From: Actinomycetes bacterium
Lineage (GTDB): Bacteria > Actinomycetota > Actinomycetes > S36-B12
Length of the DNA stretch: 64,000 bases
Direction: 5' to 3'
Assembly (NCBI GenBank): GCA_024639145.1
Contig: JAHEIZ010000002.1
Coordinates: 1-64,000 of the forward strand
Below the pieces are notes generated by a model. It saw only the letters and a list, made by a program, of their open reading frames with translations. It did no database searches and was not told the origin of the DNA. The translations under genes were made by a program, and so were the position numbers. Positions 18,889 to 29,237 of the stretch are shown one piece after another; the first letter of the stretch is position 1, and each line of letters starts with the position of its first letter.

Positions 18889-19697
18889 TGCTCGGAGCCA
18901 GCCGCGGATCCCTCGCACGCCAGTCGGAGGCACTCGATTCCCGTATCGGGACGTCGGGCGTTTCCGGGCTTGCGGCTGATCTGCTCTCCGTTTCCGGCCT
19001 GCTGGATAACCAGAAGCAGCTGCGCAATGCGCTCGCTGATTCCGGTCAGCCGGCCGCCGGTCGCCAGGCCCTGGTTCGCCAGATCCTCGACGGTCGTGTC
19101 GGAGCGCTCGCGGTCGACGTCCTCGCTGATGTGGTGGCGGAGCGCTGGTCGAATGATCAGGATCTCCTCCTGTCGATCGAGCAACTCGCATTCCAGGCGG
19201 CGTTCGCCGGTGCAGCGGCAGATGGCACCCTCGACGCCGCTGAGGAGGAGTTGTTCCTCTTCGGCCGCGCCCTGGATGCCTCCTCTGAGTTGCAGATGGC
19301 CCTGACTGATCCGTCACAGCCGGCGACGGTCAAGGCGCACATCGTTCGCGATCTCATCGGCTCGCGTACGACCGCCACCACCACCCAGGTTCTCGAGTAC
19401 GCGGTCGGCCACCTTCATGGCCGTCGCATCGACTCGGTGGTCGACGTGCTCTGTGAGCTCGCCGCCACCCAGCGCCAGAAGCTCGTGGCCGAGGTTCGCG
19501 TGGCCGCGCCGCTCACCGATGATCAGAAGCAGCGCCTCACGGCAGCACTGAGTGCGCTGAAGGGCCGTACCGTTCGCCTGAACGTCGCGGTCGATCCGTC
19601 CGTCCTGGGCGGCGCACATGTCAAGGTCGGCGATGAGGTCATCGACGGCACTGTCGCGTCCCGCCTGGAGCAGGCACGCCGGGCAATCCTCGGCTAA
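18888..19697 (+). CDS. atpH: ATP synthase F1 subunit delta
   Basis: Links the peripheral stalk b subunits to the top of alpha3-beta3. It has 269 residues, longer than the E. coli subunit (177), as in Streptomyces. It is not fused to a second b domain, unlike the b-delta fusion of mycobacteria, since the protein has no membrane helix. The C-terminal part (VDPSVLGGAHVKVGDEVIDGTVASRL) is the conserved OSCP/delta signature. It starts on the last base of atpF. Confidence 0.93.
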   Translation: MLGASRGSLARQSEALDSRIGTSGVSGLAADLLSVSGLLDNQKQLRNALADSGQPAAGRQALVRQILDGRVGALAVDVLADVVAERWSNDQDLLLSIEQLAFQAAFAGAAADGTLDAAEEELFLFGRALDASSELQMALTDPSQPATVKAHIVRDLIGSRTTATTTQVLEYAVGHLHGRRIDSVVDVLCELAATQRQKLVAEVRVAAPLTDDQKQRLTAALSALKGRTVRLNVAVDPSVLGGAHVKVGDEVIDGTVASRLEQARRAILG

Positions 19698-19775
19698 GAA
19701 GTACCGCACCACCCGCACGCCACACAGAAACGACAGATTCCCGCGCAAGCGGGCCGAGAAAGAGAGCAGGACCCC

Positions 19776-21410
19776 ATGACGGAGCTGACGATCCGACCGG
19801 AAGAGATCCGGGATGCGATCGAGCGGAACGTCGCGGCGTACTCGCCGGAGACAGCTCGTGAAGAGGTTGGTCGCGTCATCGAGACCGGTGACGGCATCGC
19901 ACGCGTGGAAGGCCTCCACTCGGCAATGACCAACGAACTGCTGGAGTTCGAGGGCGGCCTTCTTGGCGTTGCCCTGAACCTTGACGTTCGCGAGATCGGT
20001 GTCGTGCTGCTCGGCGACGGCTCGAAGATCGAGGAAGGCCAGGCCGTGCGTCGCACGGGCGAGGTCCTCTCGGTTCCCGTCGGCGATGCTTTCATGGGTC
20101 GCGTGGTCGATCCGCTGGGCAACCCGATCGACGGCCTCGGCCCGATTGCCGCCGAAGGACGCCGTGCACTCGAAGTGCAGGCTCCCACGGTCGTCGAGCG
20201 CCAGCCCGTCAAGGAGCCCCTGCTGACCGGCATCAAGGCCATTGACGCCATGACCGCGATCGGACGCGGCCAGCGCCAGCTGATCATCGGTGACCGCCAG
20301 ACCGGCAAGACCGCCGTCTGCCTCGACACCATCCTCAACCAGCGCGAGAACTGGCTGACCGGCGATCCCAACAAGCAGGTGCGCTGCGTCTACGTCGCCA
20401 TCGGCCAGAAGGGTTCCACCATCGCCTCGGTGAAGGGTGCGCTTGAGGAGTACGGAGCGATGGAGTACACCACCATTGTTGCCGCACCGGCCTCTGATCC
20501 GGCCGGCTTCAAGTACCTTGCCCCGTACACCGGCTCGGCCATCGGCCAGCACTGGATGTACAACGGCAAGCACGTTCTCATCGTGTTCGACGACCTGTCC
20601 AAGCAGGCTGAGGCCTACCGTGCCGTGTCGCTGCTGCTGCGCCGTCCGCCGGGACGCGAGGCATACCCCGGTGACGTCTTCTACTTGCACTCCCGTCTGC
20701 TCGAGCGCTGTGCCAAGCTCTCCGATGAGATGGGTGCAGGTTCCATGACCGGTCTTCCGGTCATCGAGACCAAGGCCAACGACGTCTCGGCATACATCCC
20801 GACCAACGTCATCTCGATCACCGACGGCCAGTGCTTCCTGGAGTCTGACCTGTTCAACTCCGGTGTTCGCCCTGCCATCAACGTGGGTATCTCGGTGTCG
20901 CGAGTCGGTGGCTCGGCACAGACCAAGGCAATGAAGAAGGTCGCCGGCCGTCTGCGCCTGAACCTGGCCCAGTTCCGCGAGCTCGAGGCCTTCGCAGCAT
21001 TCGGCTCCGATCTCGATGCTGCGTCCAAGGCTCAGCTCGAGCGCGGTGCTCGCCTGGTCGAGCTGCTCAAGCAGCCCCAGTACAAGCCGCAGTCCATGGA
21101 GCGCGAGGTCGTCTCAGTGTGGTCGGGTACGACCGGCCAGCTCGACGACGTCCCCGTCGAAGACATTCGTCGCTTCGACGCCGAGTTCCTCGACTACATC
21201 GAACGCACCAACAAGGGTGTCTTCGACGCGATCCGCACCACGACCGATCTCTCCGACGACACGGTCTCGGTTCTCGAGAAGGCCATCGCCGACTTCAAGC
21301 GCCAGTTCACCACGTCCGCGGGTCACATCCTCGTGAACGATGCTGCGGTTGAGGCCATTGCCGACTCCGAGATCGACCCCACCCAGATCAAGCGGGCGGT
21401 TCGGGGCTAA
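19776..21410 (+). CDS. atpA: ATP synthase F1 subunit alpha
   Basis: Non-catalytic nucleotide-binding head subunit. It has 544 residues: beta-barrel (about 25-95), the P-loop GDRQTGKT (near 172-179), the [11 protein letters not shown] and [21 protein letters not shown] motifs, and a helical C-terminus. About 30 residues extend past the E. coli end (from TTSAGHILV onward), comparable in place to the mycobacterial alpha extension that suppresses ATP hydrolysis, although the sequence is different. Ribosome site AGCAGGA. The gene ends 4 nt before atpG. Confidence 0.96.
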   Translation: MTELTIRPEEIRDAIERNVAAYSPETAREEVGRVIETGDGIARVEGLHSAMTNELLEFEGGLLGVALNLDVREIGVVLLGDGSKIEEGQAVRRTGEVLSVPVGDAFMGRVVDPLGNPIDGLGPIAAEGRRALEVQAPTVVERQPVKEPLLTGIKAIDAMTAIGRGQRQLIIGDRQTGKTAVCLDTILNQRENWLTGDPNKQVRCVYVAIGQKGSTIASVKGALEEYGAMEYTTIVAAPASDPAGFKYLAPYTGSAIGQHWMYNGKHVLIVFDDLSKQAEAYRAVSLLLRRPPGREAYPGDVFYLHSRLLERCAKLSDEMGAGSMTGLPVIETKANDVSAYIPTNVISITDGQCFLESDLFNSGVRPAINVGISVSRVGGSAQTKAMKKVAGRLRLNLAQFRELEAFAAFGSDLDAASKAQLERGARLVELLKQPQYKPQSMEREVVSVWSGTTGQLDDVPVEDIRRFDAEFLDYIERTNKGVFDAIRTTTDLSDDTVSVLEKAIADFKRQFTTSAGHILVNDAAVEAIADSEIDPTQIKRAVRG

Positions 21411-21414
21411 CTCG

Positions 21415-23771
<2,357 letters not shown>

Positions 23772-23777
23772 TCCATC

Positions 23778-24170
23778 ATGGCTGAGCTGAACGTCGCGGT
23801 TGTCTCCGCCGAGCGGTCCCTGTGGCAGGGCACCGCGAAGAGCGTGGTCGCCAAGACGCCGGAAGGCGAGATCGGCATCCTGCCCGGGCATGAGCCCGTG
23901 CTGGCGATGCTCGTCGAGGGACCGCTTCGCGTCGAGCAGTCCGATGGCACGAAGCTGCTGGTCGCTGTGCACGGTGGATTCTTCTCGGTGTCGAAGGATT
24001 CGGTGAACGTGATTGCCGAGGTTGCCGAGCTGGCCGAGGACATCGACCTCGACCGCGCGAAGACCGCCCTCGCTGCCGCTCAAGCAGCGGGTGCCGAGAA
24101 CGAGGCGGCGGCCATTCGTCGCGCCGAGACTCGCATCAATGTCGCCAGCGTGGCCAAGGGCCTGCGCTAG
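23778..24170 (+). CDS. atpC: ATP synthase F1 subunit epsilon
   Basis: 130-residue rotor subunit: N-terminal beta-sandwich (TPEGEIGILPGHEPVLAML) and a C-terminal helical part (about residues 87-130, Ala- and Glu-rich) that in many bacteria inhibits ATP hydrolysis. Last gene of the operon, 6 nt after atpD, closed by a 16-bp hairpin. The helical arm is present, unlike in some shortened actinobacterial forms. Confidence 0.94.
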   Translation: MAELNVAVVSAERSLWQGTAKSVVAKTPEGEIGILPGHEPVLAMLVEGPLRVEQSDGTKLLVAVHGGFFSVSKDSVNVIAEVAELAEDIDLDRAKTALAAAQAAGAENEAAAIRRAETRINVASVAKGLR

Positions 24171-24183
24171 CGCACTCGTCACA

Positions 24184-24219
24184 GACTAAGGCCGGCCCCG
24201 AAGGGGGCCGGCCTTAGTC
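24184..24219. terminator. bidirectional hairpin between atpC and the adenosyltransferase gene
   Basis: Perfect 16-bp stem (24184-24199 with 24204-24219) and a GAAG tetraloop. It lies between convergent genes; neither side has a strong U-tract. Confidence 0.8.
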
Positions 24220-24236
24220 ATGTTCGGGAGCTGAGG

Positions 24237-24812
24237 TCAGCGGCTTGCGCCAGGGGTCCAGAGCACGTCGCCGCCGGCGTCCTTGTTGGCGATGCGGCTG
24301 AGGATGAACAGCAGATCGCTGAGTCGGTTCAGATACGTGGCTGTGAGCGGGTTCATGCCGCCGTGGTACGTATCGAGAGCCGCCCAGGTCGAGCGCTCGG
24401 CACGACGCACCGTGGTGCGTGCGACGTGCAGATGAGACGCCGCAATGGTGCCGCCGGGCAGAATGAAGGAGCGCAACGGCTCGAGCATCTCGTTGTAGGA
24501 ATCGCAGGCTGCCTCGAGCACGTCGATGTAGGCCTGAGTGACCCGAAGCGGCTCGTGTGGCGGATTGTCGATGACAGGGGTGCAGAGATCGGCACCGACA
24601 TCGAAGAGATCGTTTTGCACGCGAAGCAGGAGGCCGCGCACGTCATCGTCGAACTCGGCCGTGGCCAGGGCGACTCCGATCGTGCAGTTGGCCTCATCGA
24701 CATCGGCATAGGCCTTCAGTCGGGGATCGTTCTTGCCCGTGCGGCTCATGTCTCCGAGCGAAGTCGTGCCGTCGTCGCCGGTTCGGGTGTAGATACGCGT
24801 CAGATTGACCAT
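24237..24812 (-). CDS. cob(I)alamin adenosyltransferase (PduO type)
   Basis: ATP:cob(I)alamin adenosyltransferase that makes and delivers adenosylcobalamin, 191 residues. Signatures: the N-terminal TRTGDDGTTSLG ATP-binding loop, VDEANCTIG, and the C-terminal RRAERSTWAAL, with LNRLSDLLFILSRIAN (RxxDxxF region). ATG 24812 is favoured over GTG 24818 because TACGCT sits 6 nt before the ATG. It corresponds to Rv1314c in gene order. Adenosylcobalamin is the cofactor of the mutase at 26524-28512 and of methylmalonyl-CoA mutase, so the neighbourhood makes metabolic sense. Confidence 0.93.
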   Translation of the reverse strand: MVNLTRIYTRTGDDGTTSLGDMSRTGKNDPRLKAYADVDEANCTIGVALATAEFDDDVRGLLLRVQNDLFDVGADLCTPVIDNPPHEPLRVTQAYIDVLEAACDSYNEMLEPLRSFILPGGTIAASHLHVARTTVRRAERSTWAALDTYHGGMNPLTATYLNRLSDLLFILSRIANKDAGGDVLWTPGASR

Positions 24813-24818
24813 CTCCAC

Positions 24819-24824
24819 AGCGTA
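24819..24824 (-). promoter_or_regulatory. -10 element of the adenosyltransferase gene
   Basis: TACGCT on the minus strand, then 6 nt, then ATG 24812; predicts a leaderless transcript. The 53 bases from here to the murA -10 form a divergent promoter region. Confidence 0.5.
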
Positions 24825-24877
24825 TGGGACTCCGCCCTGGTTCGCCCGCAGTCAGCGCGAGGCGCAGGTCACGTCCG

Positions 24878-24883
24878 TAGAAT
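24878..24883 (+). promoter_or_regulatory. -10 element of murA (leaderless)
   Basis: TAGAAT, 6 nt, GTG 24890. No ribosome site is visible, which supports a leaderless start. Confidence 0.6.
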
Positions 24884-24889
24884 GCAGGC

Positions 24890-26146
24890 GTGGAAACCCT
24901 GACGGTGACAGGCGGCTCGCGCCTCGTCGGTGAGGTCCGGGTGACCGGTGCGAAGAACTCTGTCCTCAAGCTCATGGCGGCTGCGTTGCTCGCTCGCGGT
25001 ACCACGACACTGACTGAGGTCCCCGACATCCTCGACGTCGAGATTATGGCCGAGCTCTTGCGGCGCCTGGGCTGCGAGGTCGGTCACGACAAGATCGAGG
25101 CCACGGTCGAGATCACGGTCCCCGAGACTCTCGAGCATCGAGCCGACTATGACCTCGTCAGGCGAATGCGTGCATCGATCTGCGTGCTGGGGCCGCTCCT
25201 TGCCCGCTGCGGCCAGGTTGACGTCGCACTTCCCGGCGGCGACAACATCGGTTCGCGCGGACTCGATATGCACATCGACGGACTCGAGCGCATGGGTGCC
25301 ACTGTCTCCAACGAGCACGGCTACCTGATCGCGAGTGCGCCAGTTCTGCACGGGGCAAGCGTGTGGCTGGATTTCCCGAGCGTCGGCGCAACCGAGACGA
25401 TCGTGATGGCGGCAGTGCTCGCCGAGGGCGTCACGATCATCGACAACGTGGCACGCGAGCCCGAGATCGTCGACATCTGTCAGATGCTCGTCGAGATGGG
25501 TGCCCGGATCGAAGGCATCGGTACCTCGACCCTGACCATCACCGGCGTGAACGCCCTCCAGCCCGTCACCCACCGCACGGTGTCCGACCGCATCGTGGCG
25601 GGCACCTGGGCGGTCGCTGCAGTGATCACCGGCGGCGACATCACGGTGCGCAATGCCAACCCCGAGCATCTGCGGATTGCGCTCGACAAGCTGACCACGG
25701 CCGGTGCTGAGATCAGCACTACCGATGACGGATTCCGCGTGATCATGAGCGAGCGACCGAAGTCGGTCGACATCGTCACCTTGCCGTACCCTGGATTTCC
25801 GACTGATCTTCAGCCGCAGTTCATCGCACTGAACTCGATCGCCGAAGGTGCGGCACTGGTCACAGAGAACCTCTTCGAGGCCAGATTCAGGTTTGTCCAG
25901 GAACTCGCACGACTGGGCGCCGACGTGCGCACCGACGGACATCACGCCCTCGTACGTGGAGTCGATCGACTCTCCGGGGCACCTGTGGAGTCGACAGACA
26001 TTCGTGCAGGCGCCGGGCTGGTACTCGCCGGGCTGGTTGCCGAGGGAGTGACAACCGTCTACGGCGCCTCCCATATCGATCGCGGCTATGCCGGTTTCGT
26101 CGAACAGCTCACGGCGCTCGGCGCCAGCGTGCAGGCGCAGGGCTAG
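24890..26146 (+). CDS. murA: UDP-N-acetylglucosamine 1-carboxyvinyltransferase (MurA, Asp-type)
   Basis: First committed step of peptidoglycan synthesis: transfers enolpyruvate from PEP to UDP-GlcNAc. It has 418 residues in the two-domain inverted alpha/beta barrel. [16 protein letters not shown] (residues 19-34) contains the conserved Lys and Asn. The active-site loop [10 protein letters not shown] has Asp (D118) where most MurA enzymes have the Cys attacked by fosfomycin; M. tuberculosis MurA also has Asp there and is naturally insensitive. GTG start with leaderless spacing. The last bases CTAG serve also as the stop of the convergent gene. Confidence 0.95.
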   Translation: METLTVTGGSRLVGEVRVTGAKNSVLKLMAAALLARGTTTLTEVPDILDVEIMAELLRRLGCEVGHDKIEATVEITVPETLEHRADYDLVRRMRASICVLGPLLARCGQVDVALPGGDNIGSRGLDMHIDGLERMGATVSNEHGYLIASAPVLHGASVWLDFPSVGATETIVMAAVLAEGVTIIDNVAREPEIVDICQMLVEMGARIEGIGTSTLTITGVNALQPVTHRTVSDRIVAGTWAVAAVITGGDITVRNANPEHLRIALDKLTTAGAEISTTDDGFRVIMSERPKSVDIVTLPYPGFPTDLQPQFIALNSIAEGAALVTENLFEARFRFVQELARLGADVRTDGHHALVRGVDRLSGAPVESTDIRAGAGLVLAGLVAEGVTTVYGASHIDRGYAGFVEQLTALGASVQAQG

Positions 26147-26463
26147 CGGGAAATCAATTCCCTCGCGCGGTCGGCATTTGCCGGCCAGACCATCACTCGA
26201 GGCCCATCGAGGGTCTGCGCCAACGTGCACTTGATGCCCGCATCCTCGAGTCGGCGCCGCATGATCTCGCCCTCGACATAAGTGCCGGGGGAGGCGATTG
26301 GGGTCAGTACGCCGTACTCATCGGTGCGTCCGGCCTTTGCCGGGGCTGCCACGACAGAGGCGCCTCGACGAAATGCCCACCGCAGGAAGAAGACGAAGAA
26401 CAGGAGCAGGGCAGCCGCGAAGACAGGTCCGAAGGCGTAGGAATACGCATTCCAGGCGGGCAT
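26143..26463 (-). CDS. small membrane-anchored protein with DUF2007-like domain
   Basis: 106 residues: one N-terminal membrane helix (about residues 9-27, [20 protein letters not shown]), a basic linker, then a soluble domain [20 protein letters not shown]...[15 protein letters not shown] that resembles DUF2007, the family labelled putative signal-transducing protein (ferredoxin-like fold, function unknown). ATG 26463 is chosen because the protein then begins directly before the helix; the frame is open further upstream. Its stop overlaps the murA stop, and it is divergent from ecm. The family match is from memory and moderate. Confidence 0.65.
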   Translation of the reverse strand: MPAWNAYSYAFGPVFAAALLLFFVFFLRWAFRRGASVVAAPAKAGRTDEYGVLTPIASPGTYVEGEIMRRRLEDAGIKCTLAQTLDGPRVMVWPANADRARELISR

Positions 26464-26511
26464 GTGAGCAGTGTCTCGCGAGAGGGGCTGCCCCGCGACT
26501 CGTGGCCTAGA

Positions 26512-26517
26512 TACCCT
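26512..26517 (+). promoter_or_regulatory. -10 element of ecm (leaderless)
   Basis: TACCCT, 6 nt, ATG 26524; no ribosome site. Confidence 0.5.
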
Positions 26518-26523
26518 CCCAGC

Positions 26524-28512
26524 ATGCCCAACCCCAAAGACCGTGCCTGGCTGATTCGCACCTATGCGGGTCATTCCTCCGCTGTCGAATCCAATGCCCT
26601 CTACCGCCGCAACCTGGCCAAGGGGCAAACCGGGCTCTCGGTCGCCTTCGACCTGCCGACCCAGACGGGCTACGACCCCGACTCGGTCATGGCGCGCGGC
26701 GAGGTGGGCAAGGTCGGTGTACCGCTTTCGCACCTGGGCAACATGCGCCAGCTCTTCGACAAGATCCCGCTCGGCGAGATGAACACGTCGATGACAATCA
26801 ACGCAACGGCCATGTGGCTGCTCGCCCTGTATGTCACCGTGGCCGAGGAGCAAGGCGCGTCGCCCGAGCTGCTGGCCGGCACCACTCAGAACGACATCAT
26901 CAAGGAATACTTGTCTCGCGGAACGTATGTCTTCCCGCCGGCGCCTTCCCTACGGCTGATCACCGACATGATCGCCTACACGGTGAACAACGTTCCGAAG
27001 TGGAATCCGATCAACATCTGCAGCTATCACCTGCAGGAGGCAGGCGCGACTCCCGTCCAGGAGATTGCCTACTCCCTCAGCACCGCCATTGCCGTGCTCG
27101 ATGCCGTGCGTGCGTCCGGGCAGGTGCCGGAGGAGCGTTTCGGGGAGGTCGTCGAAAGAATCTCGTTCTTCGTGAACGCCGGCGTGCGCTTCATCGAGGA
27201 GATGTGCAAGATGCGCGCCTTCGTCGAGCTCTGGGATCGCATCACTGCTGAGCGCTACGGCGTGACCAACGCGAAGCAGCGCCGATTCCGCTACGGCGTG
27301 CAGGTCAACTCGCTGGGACTGACAGAAGCACAGCCCGAGAACAACGTTCAGCGCATCGTGCTCGAGATGCTCGCGGTGACCTTGTCAAAGGATGCTCGCG
27401 CCCGTGCCGTCCAGCTTCCCGCCTGGAATGAGGCCCTGGGCCTACCTCGCCCGTGGGATCAGCAGTGGTCAATGCGTATCCAGCAGGTACTCGCCTACGA
27501 GAGCGACCTGCTCGAGTATGACGACATCTTCACCGGCTCCGTCGTCGTCGATGGCATCGTCGCCAATCTCGTGACCAAGGCCACCGCCGAGCTCGATCGC
27601 GTGCTCGAGATGGGCGGTGCTGTCAGTGCCGTCGACACCGGCTACATGAAGACCCAATTGGTGCAGTCGCATGCGATGCGTCGCTCGCGCGTCGAGTCGG
27701 GCGATGACATCGTGGTGGGCGTCAACGCCTTCCAATCGTCGGAGGAAAACCCCCTGCTGGCAGATCTCGACACGGCGGTGCAGAGCGTTGATCCCGCAGT
27801 CGAGCAGCAGGCCATCGATGCGCTCGTCACGTGGCGTGCAGAACGTGACCAGGCGGCAGTTGACGTGGCACTCGCTCGACTGATCGCCGAGGCGGCGACG
27901 GACACAAACTTGATGGAAGCGACATTGGCCTGTGCGCGTGCCGGTGTCACCACGGGTGAGTGGGCCGGAGCCCTGCGCGAGGTGTTCGGTGAGTACCGCG
28001 CACCCACCGGAATCTCGGCCGCGCTCACCTCTCCGCCGAGCTCCGATGCGCTAGCCGAGGTGCGAGCCGAGGTGCAGGCAGCCGCCGCAGCCAAGGGCGC
28101 ACCGCTGCGCTTCCTGGTCGGTAAGCCCGGCCTCGACGGTCATTCCAACGGTGCCGAGCAGATTGCCGTACGCGCCCGTGATGCCGGCTTCGAGGTGATC
28201 TATCAGGGCATTCGGCTCACGCCCGAGCAGATCGTCGCAGCGGCAATCGCCGAGGATGTCGACGTCATCGGGCTCTCGATCCTGTCAGGATCGCATCGCG
28301 CGCTCGTCCCGGATGTCCTCGATGGTCTCGCGAGTGCAGGAGTGTCCGATATCCCGGTCGTGGTCGGCGGCATCATTCCTGAGGCCGACGCCGCCTGGCT
28401 GAAGTCCAAGGGAGTCGCGGCGGTCTTCACGCCCAAGGACTACGACGCCACCGTCATCATGCGCCGGGTGCTCCAGGTCGTCATTGACTCATCGCCTGCT
28501 CACGCAGGCTGA
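26524..28512 (+). CDS. ecm: ethylmalonyl-CoA mutase (MeaA/Ecm type)
   Basis: Adenosylcobalamin-dependent mutase of the ethylmalonyl-CoA pathway, converting (2R)-ethylmalonyl-CoA to (2S)-methylsuccinyl-CoA. It has 662 residues in one chain: a TIM-barrel substrate domain (about 1-500) and a C-terminal B12-binding domain with D538-G-H540-S-N-G543 as the base-off DxHxxG motif. The N-terminus RTYAGHSSAVESNALYRRN, GTTQNDIIKEYLSRGTYVFPP and PWDQQWSMRIQQVLAYE follow the MeaA/Ecm subfamily rather than classical methylmalonyl-CoA mutase large subunits. Supported by ccr, epimerase and MeaB within 10 kb. Substrate assignment rests on subfamily resemblance and context. Confidence 0.9.
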   Translation: MPNPKDRAWLIRTYAGHSSAVESNALYRRNLAKGQTGLSVAFDLPTQTGYDPDSVMARGEVGKVGVPLSHLGNMRQLFDKIPLGEMNTSMTINATAMWLLALYVTVAEEQGASPELLAGTTQNDIIKEYLSRGTYVFPPAPSLRLITDMIAYTVNNVPKWNPINICSYHLQEAGATPVQEIAYSLSTAIAVLDAVRASGQVPEERFGEVVERISFFVNAGVRFIEEMCKMRAFVELWDRITAERYGVTNAKQRRFRYGVQVNSLGLTEAQPENNVQRIVLEMLAVTLSKDARARAVQLPAWNEALGLPRPWDQQWSMRIQQVLAYESDLLEYDDIFTGSVVVDGIVANLVTKATAELDRVLEMGGAVSAVDTGYMKTQLVQSHAMRRSRVESGDDIVVGVNAFQSSEENPLLADLDTAVQSVDPAVEQQAIDALVTWRAERDQAAVDVALARLIAEAATDTNLMEATLACARAGVTTGEWAGALREVFGEYRAPTGISAALTSPPSSDALAEVRAEVQAAAAAKGAPLRFLVGKPGLDGHSNGAEQIAVRARDAGFEVIYQGIRLTPEQIVAAAIAEDVDVIGLSILSGSHRALVPDVLDGLASAGVSDIPVVVGGIIPEADAAWLKSKGVAAVFTPKDYDATVIMRRVLQVVIDSSPAHAG

Positions 28513-28521
28513 GTCGCCCCC

Positions 28522-28527
28522 TAGGCT
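28522..28527 (+). promoter_or_regulatory. -10 element of nucS (leaderless)
   Basis: TAGGCT, 6 nt, ATG 28534, in the 21-nt space after ecm. Confidence 0.5.
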
Positions 28528-28533
28528 TCCCGC

Positions 28534-29217
28534 ATGCGAATCGTCATCGCCCGCTGCACGGTCAATTATGTGGGCCGGCTCACGGCGCACCTGCCCGAGG
28601 CGACTCGAGTGATCATGATGAAGGCCGACGGCTCTGTTCTCATCCACTCCGATGGCGGCTCGTACAAGCCGCTGAACTGGATGAGTCCTCCGTGCACCAC
28701 TCGCATCAACGTTGATGACACCCCCGATGATGTCGCTGAGGTGTGGACAGTCGAGAACAAGGCGGGGGAACAGCTCGTTATTCACGTTCATGAGACCTTC
28801 GGCGAGACGGTGCATGAGCTCGGGCAGGATCCGGGCCTCATCAAGGACGGCGTTGAGGCCCATCTCCAGCAGCTCCTGGCGACGCACGTCACCGTGCTGG
28901 GGGATGACTGGAGCTTGGTGCGCCGCGAGTTCCCCACGGCCATCGGGCCCGTCGACCTCCTGTGCAAGGACGCCAGGGGAGGCACCGTGGCAGTTGAGAT
29001 CAAGCGCCGCGGCGAGATCGATGGCGTCGAGCAGCTCACTCGCTACCTCGAGCTGTTGAACCGCGACCCGATCCTGGCCCCGGTGAGCGGAATCTTTGCC
29101 GCCCAGGAGATCAAGCCCCAGGCCCGCACCCTCGCCGAGGATCGTGGCATTCGATGCGTAGTTCTCGACTACGACGCCCTTAAGGGCACAGATGATCCCG
29201 GGCTCAGGCTCTTCTAG
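28534..29217 (+). CDS. nucS: mismatch-specific endonuclease NucS/EndoMS
   Basis: Key enzyme of the non-canonical mismatch repair of Actinobacteria and some Archaea, which lack MutS/MutL; it cuts both strands at mismatches. It has 227 residues: an N-terminal dimerisation/DNA-binding domain ([21 protein letters not shown]) and a C-terminal RecB-like nuclease domain with D141 in GPVDLLC and E155-I-K157. The C-terminal GLRLF is a plausible beta-clamp-binding peptide. ATG 28534 has leaderless spacing. Rv1321 in the syntenic M. tuberculosis block is NucS, which supports the call. Confidence 0.95.
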   Translation: MRIVIARCTVNYVGRLTAHLPEATRVIMMKADGSVLIHSDGGSYKPLNWMSPPCTTRINVDDTPDDVAEVWTVENKAGEQLVIHVHETFGETVHELGQDPGLIKDGVEAHLQQLLATHVTVLGDDWSLVRREFPTAIGPVDLLCKDARGGTVAVEIKRRGEIDGVEQLTRYLELLNRDPILAPVSGIFAAQEIKPQARTLAEDRGIRCVVLDYDALKGTDDPGLRLF

Positions 29218-29237
29218 GACAGTGGAAGGATGACCCC

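Noticed and set aside
26464-26523. Cobalamin riboswitch before ecm
   Set aside because: The gap is only 60 bp and the transcript appears leaderless. I also saw no B12-box-like sequence before the adenosyltransferase, mce or meaB genes.
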